Shown here: one piece after another, positions 34,065-40,739 of the stretch
Numbering within the stretch: the stretch's first letter is position 1
Layout: each line of letters begins with the position of its first letter
NCBI GenBank assembly: GCA_002083595.1
Contig: MSXT01000065.1
Coordinates: 1-40,739 of the forward strand
Source of the DNA: Proteobacteria bacterium ST_bin16
GTDB lineage: Bacteria; Pseudomonadota; Gammaproteobacteria; Burkholderiales; Nitrosomonadaceae
Direction of reading: 5' to 3'
Length of the DNA: 40,739 nt
Position numbers and translations under genes: made by a program
The notes under the pieces: generated by a model
What the model was told of the DNA's origin: nothing
The model's input: the letters and a program-made list of their open reading frames with translations, nothing else
The model's database searches: none

Positions 34065-35447
34065 ATGCTCAAAATTTATAACTCAATCGCCCGGGAAAAA
34101 CAAGATTTTGTTCCAATAACACCTGGAAAAGTAAAAATTTATGTGTGCGGTATGACGGTTTATGATTATTGTCATTTGGGACATGCGCGAGTTTTGGTGG
34201 TTTTCGATACGGTTATCCGCTGGTTCAAGGCCAATGATTTTGCAGTCAGTTATGTGCGGAATGTGACTGATATTGATGACAAAATTATCAAACGCGCGCA
34301 GGAGAATAATGAATCGATCGAGACACTGACACAACGTTTCATTCAAGCGATGAATGAGGACTCGACCGCGCTGGGTGTTTTGCCGCCGAGCCACGAGCCG
34401 CGCGCGACGGAGTTTGTTGAGCATATGATTGCAATGATCAGCACGCTGGTGGAAAAACGGTTGGCTTATCATGCGAAAAATGGGGATGTGTATTACTCCG
34501 TGCATGATTTTCCCAGTTACGGAAAACTTTCCGGTAAATCCCTGAACGACCTGCGCGCCGGTGAGCGTGTGGAAATCGATTCAAATAAAAAAGACCCGTT
34601 GGATTTTGTGTTGTGGAAATCGGCAAAACCGGGTGAGCCATATTGGGAATCGCCTTGGGGCAGGGGACGTCCGGGCTGGCACATCGAATGCTCGGCGATG
34701 AGTGAACAGTTATTAGGCATTCATTTTGATATTCATGGCGGCGGACAGGATTTGCAGTTCCCGCATCATGAAAATGAAATCGCACAAAGCGAAGGTGCGC
34801 ATGATCATCCTTTTGTCAATTACTGGATGCATAATGGGTTTGTCCGCGTCGACAACGAAAAAATGTCGAAGTCGCTGGGCAATTTCTTCACCGTGCGCGA
34901 GATTCTAAAATTCTACCAACCGGAAGTGGTGCGCTTTTTTATTCTGCGCGCGCACTATCGCAGCCCATTGAATTATTCCGATCAACACCTCAGAGACACC
35001 AAGCTTGCGTTGGATCGCTTGTATATTGCTCTCAAAGATGCCGGGCCGGTCGATGCGATAGCGCTTGATTGGAATAATGCCTATGCGCAGCGATTCAAAA
35101 TGGCCATGAATGATGATTTCAATACGCCGGATGCAATTGCTGTTTTGTTTGATCTGGCGAGCGATATCAATAAATCGGGTTCAAAAGAAAATGCCGGACT
35201 ACTGAAAACACTGGGTGGTTTACTCGGTCTTTTGCAGCAGAATCCGCAAGAGTACCTGCAAAATGCAATCGCTACCGGCCCATCGGATGCTTTGACTCCG
35301 GATGACATTGAACTGCTGATTCAACAGCGCATCAGCGCACGTAAAGAAGGCCGGTACTCCGATGCCGATGCGATTCGTAAAAATCTGCAACAACAGGGTA
35401 TCATCCTCGAAGACGGCGCGGAAGGAACGACTTGGCGCCGCACTTAG
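34065..35447 (+). CDS. cysS: Cysteinyl-tRNA synthetase
   Basis: Class I synthetase charging tRNA-Cys. HIGH-type motif HLGH (37-40), zinc ligand Cys28 in YVCGMTVYD, ERATE-like EPRATEF, the WHIECSAM zinc/adenylate region, and KMSKSLGNF. Alignment by eye with E. coli CysS places Cys28 and HxGH at the same numbers if translation starts at ATG 34065 (MLKIYNSIAREKQDF). The frame is open to 33975 but the extra 30 residues look unlike protein and overlap a promoter element. Length 460 (E. coli 461). The TAG stop coincides with the target duplication of a miniature element inserted just downstream. Confidence 0.96.
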   Translation: MLKIYNSIAREKQDFVPITPGKVKIYVCGMTVYDYCHLGHARVLVVFDTVIRWFKANDFAVSYVRNVTDIDDKIIKRAQENNESIETLTQRFIQAMNEDSTALGVLPPSHEPRATEFVEHMIAMISTLVEKRLAYHAKNGDVYYSVHDFPSYGKLSGKSLNDLRAGERVEIDSNKKDPLDFVLWKSAKPGEPYWESPWGRGRPGWHIECSAMSEQLLGIHFDIHGGGQDLQFPHHENEIAQSEGAHDHPFVNYWMHNGFVRVDNEKMSKSLGNFFTVREILKFYQPEVVRFFILRAHYRSPLNYSDQHLRDTKLALDRLYIALKDAGPVDAIALDWNNAYAQRFKMAMNDDFNTPDAIAVLFDLASDINKSGSKENAGLLKTLGGLLGLLQQNPQEYLQNAIATGPSDALTPDDIELLIQQRISARKEGRYSDADAIRKNLQQQGIILEDGAEGTTWRRT

Positions 35448-35594
35448 GGAAGCGCTGATTAATTGACTGCACGAGCGAATTGCTTCGTTGCGAGGTACTC
35501 ACTCTCTCGCCTATCAGATTGATATGTCTCGGTTGTTGCGTTCCATGCACCTCGCCCTTCATCACGTTCGTTGAATTAATCAGCGCTTCCTTAG
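35444..35594. mobile_element. MITE-like element with 17-bp terminal inverted repeats (IS5-type)
   Basis: A 143-base non-coding element at 35448-35590 with perfect 17-bp terminal inverted repeats (GGAAGCGCTGATTAATT at the left, its complement at 35574-35590). It is flanked by a 4-bp direct repeat TTAG (35444-35447 and 35591-35594). GG-starting ends with a YTAR target duplication are the pattern of the IS5 group. An internal inverted pair GCGAGGT (35490-35496)/ACCTCGC (35549-35555) adds secondary structure. There is no transposase frame, so mobility would need a relative elsewhere in the genome. The left TTAG contains the cysS stop codon. As RNA it would fold strongly and may act as a 3' end for convergent cysS and the methyltransferase gene. 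Confidence 0.8.
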
Positions 35595-35604
35595 TGAATC
35601 TATC

Positions 35605-36366
35605 TCACGGACGCTGAATTTTCCACAGATAAAGCGTGGAATTGGAAAAATCATCGAGTTTGATACTTTTATCCGCTGCCACACCGGGAATGGTAAATGT
35701 GTTGCTAATCAACAGACTTCCCGGGCGCATTTCCTTACCGGCCTTTTCCCACAACGCCGCCATCGGTACCGGTGACAGATAAGCGTAAACGACATCGTAT
35801 TGCGAAAAATCCTGTTGCCAGAAATCTCCCCACACAATTGTGCAATTTGGAACACCCAGAAAGCTTCTTAATTTACTGATCAGGAAAGGTAAGGGAGCTG
35901 ATTCAATGCCGTGAAACTGACCGTTCTGGTGTGTTCTGGCTAGATTATTCAACAGACCGCCACATCCGCTGCCCAGATCGACAAAAGAAAATCGCTCTTT
36001 GCCCGGCAGTAGTGATTCCAACGCTTGATTGGCACGTTGACTGGAAAGATACAGCGGTACTTGGGTTTTATAGGTTTTTCCATAGACCAGCCATAGACCG
36101 AGAAAAAATACCAGGAACCATGTCGAAGAAATATTCCATGCCAACGCAACGACGATCATTGGTATGAAACCCAAATGAATAGCAGACCACCATACCGGCA
36201 TGCGGATGAAATAACTGAGTAATCCCGCCAATAACCCTTGTGCTAAACTCCATTCAAATATACTCAAACCAGGAAAAGCTTGTGACAAGATAATCAAATA
36301 AACCGTCAGAATGGTCACAATCTGAATAAGCAGTGCGGCAATGCCGGGGTGGATTCGTTTTAACAT
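35605..36366 (-). CDS. Membrane-anchored SAM-dependent methyltransferase
   Basis: 253 residues. About four hydrophobic helices fill residues 7-95 (IAALLIQIVTILTVYLIILS first), then a class I methyltransferase domain with SAM motif I FVDLGSGCGG (128-137), an acidic residue after the next strand (FHGIESAPLPF) and VVYAYLSPVPM in the motif IV position. The substrate is unknown. The start is 18 bases after the motB stop, so it should be co-transcribed with motAB. I cannot assign a name; a role in modifying a membrane or flagellar component is conjecture from the operon only. Confidence 0.75.
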   Translation of the reverse strand: MLKRIHPGIAALLIQIVTILTVYLIILSQAFPGLSIFEWSLAQGLLAGLLSYFIRMPVWWSAIHLGFIPMIVVALAWNISSTWFLVFFLGLWLVYGKTYKTQVPLYLSSQRANQALESLLPGKERFSFVDLGSGCGGLLNNLARTHQNGQFHGIESAPLPFLISKLRSFLGVPNCTIVWGDFWQQDFSQYDVVYAYLSPVPMAALWEKAGKEMRPGSLLISNTFTIPGVAADKSIKLDDFSNSTLYLWKIQRP

Positions 36367-36384
36367 GATAAATTATTGAGTTAA

Positions 36385-37296
36385 TTATGGATTCTGCAAT
36401 ATTTCTTTACTCGGCTCAGCCTGCATATCAACATCGATGGTTTGCCCATCCATCGTCACGGCTTTCTCGGCTTTTTCGTTCATGACGACGATGCTGATCC
36501 GGCGGTTGATCGGATTGACAGGGTCTTCCTTGTCAAACAATACCGCAGATGACAAACCGATCACTTGCAAAACCTTGTTGGTATCCATGCCGCCAATAAT
36601 CAGCTCGCGGCGCGAAGCATTTGCGCGATCCGCCGATAATTCCCAGTTACTGTAACCTTTGTCCCCGGTAGGGAAAGGTTTGCCGTCGGTATGGCCGGAG
36701 AGACTGACTTTATTCTCGACATCATTGAGCATTTTGCCAATCTCGCGCAAAATGGTTTTGGTATACGGCTGCAAATCGGCTTTTCCCAGTGCAAACATGG
36801 GGCGATTTTGTTCATCGACAATCTGAATTCTTAAGCCATCGGACGTGATATCCAGCAAAAGCTGATTGGCGAATTTTTTCAATGTAGGATTGTTTTCAAC
36901 CGCTTCTTCAATTTTTTTCTTCAAGCCTTCCAATTTAATGCGCTCAATGCGTTCCTTCATAATTTTCTTGGCTTGTATGTCGTCTTTAATTTCACCTTTT
37001 TTCACTTCGCCGTGCTGCCGGGTCAGATCGGTGCCGCCACCTTTCAATATGCTACTGGTCTCGCCAATGGACGATCCGCCCGTCATGGCGACCTTGAGCG
37101 GTGTTTTGAAATACTCCGAGATGCCTTCCAATTGACTCTTGGTGGATGATCCCAGCAACCACATGAGTAAGAAGAATGCCATCATGGCTGTGACAAAATC
37201 AGCGTAAGCAATTTTCCAAGCGCCACCGTGGTGACCGCCGGCAACTTTCTTGATTCGCTTGATGACTATCGGGCGTTGTGAAAGATCATCAGCCAT
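36385..37296 (-). CDS. motB: Flagellar motor stator protein MotB
   Basis: Peptidoglycan-anchored stator subunit. One N-terminal transmembrane helix holds the proton-accepting Asp33 in IAYADFVTAMMAFFLLMWLL, the equivalent of E. coli Asp32. A long charged linker with a plug-like segment follows (residues ~55-120), then an OmpA-like peptidoglycan-binding domain with LSGHTDGKPFP and NWELSADRANASRREL. Length 303 (E. coli 308). It follows motA by 41 bases. Asp33 with a proton-type MotAB context suggests a proton-driven motor. Confidence 0.96.
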   Translation of the reverse strand: MADDLSQRPIVIKRIKKVAGGHHGGAWKIAYADFVTAMMAFFLLMWLLGSSTKSQLEGISEYFKTPLKVAMTGGSSIGETSSILKGGGTDLTRQHGEVKKGEIKDDIQAKKIMKERIERIKLEGLKKKIEEAVENNPTLKKFANQLLLDITSDGLRIQIVDEQNRPMFALGKADLQPYTKTILREIGKMLNDVENKVSLSGHTDGKPFPTGDKGYSNWELSADRANASRRELIIGGMDTNKVLQVIGLSSAVLFDKEDPVNPINRRISIVVMNEKAEKAVTMDGQTIDVDMQAEPSKEILQNP

Positions 37297-37337
37297 AATT
37301 ATTCTCGCAATTCAAATGGAACATCATTCCGGAGTGG

Positions 37338-38198
37338 TTATTTTGATTTACTTTGTTTGACATGCTCTTCCAGTTCCAGGAAAGACGGTCTTTCAGTCGT
37401 GAATAGCACTTTGCGGCCAAACTCAATGGCCAGAACCGGTGAATAGCCGTTCAAATTGGCCAATAATGTGATTTTGATGCACTCAAACATCTTGCTGGAC
37501 TCATGGAGGTTATGTTCGAGTTTGCTCGACAGCGGACTGACGAATCCATATGCCAATAAAATTCCTAGGAAGGTACCGACCAGCGCCGCGGCAATCAAAA
37601 TGCCCAGTTCGGAAGGTGGAAGATGAACGGATTCCATCGTATGCACCACCCCCATCACCGCGGCGACAATACCGAAAGCCGGTAATCCATCGCCGAGTTT
37701 GGCGACCACATGAATCGGCACTTCGCCTTCCTGATGGTGTGTTTCCAATTCACTGTCCATCAGACTTTCGATTTCGAGCGAATTGAGGTTCCCGCCGACC
37801 ATTAAGCGCAAATAATCGGTGATAAATTCGGTGATATGATGATCAGCCAGAATGTCCGGGTATTTGGTGAAAATAGGGCTGCTGGAGGGATCGTCGACAT
37901 CGCCTTCAATCGACATCAGTCCTTCTTTGCGGATTTTTCCCAGTACTTCGTACAGCAGTGTCATCAAATCCATGTACAGCGCTTTGGTATATTTGGAACC
38001 TTTGAAAACGGTCGGTAACGCTTTCAACGTGGCTTTGAGCGCTTTATTCGAGTTGCCGACGACAAAAGCGCCTACTGCGCCACCGCCAATCATGAGCAAC
38101 TCGACCGGCTGCCACAGCGAAGCGAGATGCCCGCCCGCCAGTGCAAAGCCGCCAAAAACAGAAATAATGATGATGAGATAACCAACGGATACAAGCAT
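37338..38198 (-). CDS. motA: Flagellar motor stator protein MotA
   Basis: Four-helix stator subunit forming the ion channel with MotB. The start MLVSVGYLIIIISVFGGFAL and the signature DGLPAFGIVAAVMGVVHTM, containing the functional proline, mark MotA. A second proline segment AALVGTFLGILLAYGFVSPL matches the C-terminal helix pair. At 286 residues it is close to E. coli MotA (295). ATG 38198 is chosen: GGGAG lies 8 bases upstream, while the open frame extends 15 codons further without a signal. No sigma-28 promoter consensus was found upstream. Confidence 0.95.
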   Translation of the reverse strand: MLVSVGYLIIIISVFGGFALAGGHLASLWQPVELLMIGGGAVGAFVVGNSNKALKATLKALPTVFKGSKYTKALYMDLMTLLYEVLGKIRKEGLMSIEGDVDDPSSSPIFTKYPDILADHHITEFITDYLRLMVGGNLNSLEIESLMDSELETHHQEGEVPIHVVAKLGDGLPAFGIVAAVMGVVHTMESVHLPPSELGILIAAALVGTFLGILLAYGFVSPLSSKLEHNLHESSKMFECIKITLLANLNGYSPVLAIEFGRKVLFTTERPSFLELEEHVKQSKSK

Positions 38199-38307
38199 TG
38201 CGATGACTCCCTCGAATGTAATTACGCAATTTTTTGATGGCAAATTCTGGAGTGAGAAGTTAACACATCACCTTGCAATTCATTCTTGGGGATAAGGTCG
38301 GTTTTTT

Positions 38308-38329
38308 CCCGGTATTTCCGGGTTTTTTT
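38308..38329 (+). terminator. Plus-strand intrinsic terminator without a plus-strand gene
   Basis: CCCGG (38308-38312), loop TATTT and CCGGG (38318-38322) are followed by seven T residues (38323-38329). It points in the plus direction, yet genes on both sides are on the minus strand. It could end transcripts arising antisense to motA. Confidence 0.5.
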
Positions 38330-38431
38330 ATTGCTTGCGGATTTCTTTCACAGAAACAACAGGTAAGGTTGTTCAAGTAGATGCTGTGATTTCTTCATGA
38401 AAAAGATAACTTTCGCATGAATAACGATTGA

Positions 38432-40246
38432 TTATGGTGCGGAAATAGTGTTTTCGTGCTGGTATTGATCGATTTCCTCCTGCTGTTGTAATTCCCACAT
38501 CTGCGCATACGTGCCGCCGCTTGCCAGCAATTGCTGATGCGTGCCGCGTTCGATGATGCGGCCATGATCCATGACCAGAATCTGATCGGCATCGGCGATC
38601 GTGGATAGCCGGTGCGCAATGGTCAGTGTGGTGCGGTTCTGGGCGATGCGTTTCAGTTCCGCCTGAATGCGTTTCTCCGAATTGGAATCCAGCGCCGATG
38701 TCGCTTCGTCAAAAATCAAAATAACCGGATTCTTCAGGATGGTGCGGGCGATGGCGACGCGTTGTTTTTCCCCGCCGGATAGCTTCAAACCGCGCTCGCC
38801 CACAATCGTGGCATATTTTTCCGGCAAGCTTTCAATAAAATCATGGATATGGGCAGCACGAGCGGCAGCAAACACTTCCTCCTGCGTGGCTTCCGGCCGT
38901 CCGTACGCGATGTTGTAATAAATACTATCGTTGAACAGCACGGTATCCTGCGGCACGATACCCATCGCGGCGCGCAGGCTTTGCTGAGTTACCGCGCGAA
39001 TATCCTGATCATTGATTTGAATGCACCCCGATTGCACGTCATAAAAACGGAACAGCAAGCGTGCCAGCGTCGATTTACCGGAACCGCTGTGACCGACCAC
39101 GGCAACGTTTTGCCCGGATGGGATATCGAAACTGACGTCGAACAATATCTGACGGTTAGTTTCATAGCTGAAATCGACATGATGAAAGCGGATGGTTGCC
39201 TGATCCGCAGCGAGAACTTTGGCATCCGGTTGATCCTGGATTTCCCGATTTTCATCCAATAATGTGAACATGCGTTCCATATCGGCCAGCGAGTGCTTGA
39301 TTTCGCGGTAAACAAAACCGAGAAAATGCAGTGGCATATACAGTTGCAGCATAAAAGCATTGATCAGCACCAAATCGCCCAATGTCATGATGCCGTCGAT
39401 GACTTGATCAGCCGCCAGCAGCATCAGCAAGGTAACACCGATAGCGATGATTGCGCTTTGTCCGGCGTTCAATGTCGCCAGTGAAGTCTGGTTGCGCACG
39501 GCAGCCTTTTCCCACGATTGCAAATGCTCGTCGTAGCGCCGCGCTTCCCAGGCTTCATTGCCGAAATATTTCACTGTTTCGTAATTCAACAAACTGTCGA
39601 TTGCCTGAGTATTGGCTTTGGAATCCATATTGTTCATGGTGCGGCGGAAAATCATGCGCCATTCGGTGACGATCAAAGTCAGTGTGATATAAGCCAGCAG
39701 CGTCAGGAAAATGATGATGGAAAACCGGATATCGTATTGTTTGATTAGGATGGCCAGCACCAAACCGATTTCCAGCAGCGTCGGCAGGATATTAAACAGC
39801 ATGAAATTCAGCAAAAAGGAAATGCCGCGTGTACCGCGTTCAATGTCGCGCGAAACACCGCCGGTCTGGCGCTCCAGATGAAATCGCAACGACAGTGAAT
39901 GCAAATGGCTGAATACTTTGTTCGCAACCCGCCGGATCGCCCGTTGCGTCACTTTGGCAAAAATGGCGTCACGCAATTCGCCGAATAAAGTGCTGCACAA
40001 ACGCAAAACGCCATAACCGATCAGTAAAAAAACCGGTAATACCAGTTCCGCGCGCGGCTGATCCAGGGCATCGACGATTTCTTTCAGAACCAGAGGCACC
40101 GAGACATTGGCCAGTTTGGCCAGTACCAGCAAGCTGAGCGCCAGGATCACCCGTATTTTGAATTCCCACAAATAGGGTAATAGTGCGGCGATGGTTTTCA
40201 GGTTATTGCGCGTGGCGGCAGGTTTCTCAAGACGGGTGGGGCGCAT
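38432..40246 (-). CDS. ABC exporter, Atm1/HMT1-type (half transporter)
   Basis: A 604-residue half transporter with an N-terminal six-helix type IV exporter domain (about 20-320) and a C-terminal nucleotide-binding domain: Walker A GHSGSGKST, Q-loop MGIVPQDTVLFND, signature LKLSGGEKQRVAIARTI, Walker B VILIFDEATSALD, and switch IAHRLST. The NBD and the DIERGTRGISFLLNF stretch resemble the Atm1 family, which exports glutathione-linked sulfur species or metals. It must work as a homodimer since no partner is adjacent. The substrate is not proven by sequence. It is divergent from the next gene with a 183-base gap. Confidence 0.93.
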   Translation of the reverse strand: MRPTRLEKPAATRNNLKTIAALLPYLWEFKIRVILALSLLVLAKLANVSVPLVLKEIVDALDQPRAELVLPVFLLIGYGVLRLCSTLFGELRDAIFAKVTQRAIRRVANKVFSHLHSLSLRFHLERQTGGVSRDIERGTRGISFLLNFMLFNILPTLLEIGLVLAILIKQYDIRFSIIIFLTLLAYITLTLIVTEWRMIFRRTMNNMDSKANTQAIDSLLNYETVKYFGNEAWEARRYDEHLQSWEKAAVRNQTSLATLNAGQSAIIAIGVTLLMLLAADQVIDGIMTLGDLVLINAFMLQLYMPLHFLGFVYREIKHSLADMERMFTLLDENREIQDQPDAKVLAADQATIRFHHVDFSYETNRQILFDVSFDIPSGQNVAVVGHSGSGKSTLARLLFRFYDVQSGCIQINDQDIRAVTQQSLRAAMGIVPQDTVLFNDSIYYNIAYGRPEATQEEVFAAARAAHIHDFIESLPEKYATIVGERGLKLSGGEKQRVAIARTILKNPVILIFDEATSALDSNSEKRIQAELKRIAQNRTTLTIAHRLSTIADADQILVMDHGRIIERGTHQQLLASGGTYAQMWELQQQEEIDQYQHENTISAP

Positions 40247-40319
40247 TGGCAGCGATCAACGATGTAGAGTGTGGAAGTAACTGAAAATAAAGGTGTTGTG
40301 TAAATTGGGTTTCTTTGCG

Positions 40320-40351
40320 TTACGGCATTAAGGTAACATAAGTACGGTTAC
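40320..40351. promoter_or_regulatory. Triple GTTAC/GTAAC dyads between divergent genes
   Basis: GTTAC (40320-40324), GTAAC (40333-40337) and GTTAC (40347-40351) alternate in orientation with spacers of 8 and 9 bases, forming two overlapping inverted repeats. They lie midway between the ABC exporter and the 40430 gene, a usual place for an operator. No regulator gene is adjacent. Confidence 0.3.
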
Positions 40352-40429
40352 TCTGCTTTTGCGTTGTTGTATTGAGTATGAACAAAGCGCCATTCCGATG
40401 AAATTTTAATATGTTGTGCCGCATTCATT

Positions 40430-40739
40430 ATGGAAATTACTTGTTATCGAGATCTTGAAGTCAGCCGGGAAGCGCGTTACTTGTCTGCAAGTACTTACAA
40501 TCTGGCGATTACCCTATTGTCGCGTTGTCCGACACGGCATTTGTTCGTTCCCATCCGCAGCATGCAGTACATGGCAATCGTCGATCATGAAGAATTTGTG
40601 TTCATCGATGGCGAACGTAAATGCTGGGTCGATATCGCATGGCGCGATTTTAACCGGCAGGCGCGCGATGCATTGGATCAGCCAGTTGCGTACGATGCTG
40701 TGTATTACCGCGAGAACATGGCGGCTGTGATGAAGCGCT
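40430..40739 (+). CDS. Unrecognised protein, partial (runs off the window)
   Basis: The frame opens at ATG 40430 and stays open to the last base, giving at least 103 residues with no stop. It begins MEITCYRDLEVSREARYLSA and includes CPTRHLFVPIRSMQYMAIVD and ERKCWVDIAWRDFN; it looks like a compact soluble domain rich in aromatic and charged residues. I do not recognise the family. No good Shine-Dalgarno is visible. A further clue is its divergence from an Atm1-type exporter across a dyad-containing gap. Confidence 0.7.
   Translation, partial: MEITCYRDLEVSREARYLSASTYNLAITLLSRCPTRHLFVPIRSMQYMAIVDHEEFVFIDGERKCWVDIAWRDFNRQARDALDQPVAYDAVYYRENMAAVMKR

Noticed and set aside
38199..38420. Sigma-28 flagellar promoter for motAB
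   Set aside because: No match to the TAAAGTTT-N11-GCCGATAA pattern was found on the minus strand.

Overview
The window looks like a chromosomal segment of a betaproteobacterium close to Nitrosomonas (ammonia oxidisers). This is inferred from gene content and order, not from a search. Pointers are an Rh-type (not classical Amt) ammonia channel whose key residues fall at the positions I recall for Nitrosomonas europaea Rh50 (D162, H170, H324), a PEP-CTERM exported protein, a rubrerythrin/Fe-S oxidoreductase/DUF3501/CNP1 cluster, and the betaproteobacterial order leuC-leuD-leuB-asd-fimV-truA-trpF-trpB-trpA-accD-folC-dedD-cvpA-purF-metZ.

Layout. 1-1560: djlA co-chaperone and a glutathione S-transferase (GST), plus strand. 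1561-3070: an AT-rich island on the minus strand with a small two-helix membrane protein, whose upstream region carries four 7-bp repeats at exact 11-bp phasing, and an unrecognised protein with a possible PD-(D/E)xK nuclease core. 3102-6863: the HrpA helicase. 7077-7730: a PEP-CTERM protein with its terminator. 8050-9239: a divergent GST/HxlR regulator pair sharing two copies of a 17-bp palindromic operator. 9365-13996: minus-strand genes for the Rh channel, a CNP1-like lipoprotein, an Fe-S oxidoreductase fused to DUF3501, and rubrerythrin. 14417-32771: a long plus-strand run holding an HcaT-like MFS transporter, leucine biosynthesis, aspartate-semialdehyde dehydrogenase, FimV, tRNA pseudouridine synthase, the end of tryptophan biosynthesis, AccD, FolC, a SPOR protein, CvpA, PurF and MetZ. 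32812-33923: two cyclophilins, ppiA then ppiB, divergent from cysS (34065-35447). 35448-35590: a 143-bp miniature transposable element directly after the cysS stop codon. 35605-38198: a motA-motB-methyltransferase operon, minus strand. 38432-40246: an Atm1-type ABC exporter. From 40430: an unrecognised gene that runs off the end.

Most of the window is housekeeping. The leu and asd genes feed branched-chain and aspartate-family amino acid synthesis, metZ makes homocysteine downstream of asd, trpFBA completes tryptophan, and accD, folC and purF supply malonyl-CoA, folate and purines. The less ordinary material is in the regulatory DNA (phased repeats near 1930-1969, twin operator at 8790-8838, dyad at 7889-7911), the Fe-S/DUF3501 fusion with an internal start signal, the Rh channel's coiled-coil tail, the IS5-like MITE after cysS, and the membrane methyltransferase tied to motAB. 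No tRNA, rRNA, CRISPR array or complete insertion sequence was seen.
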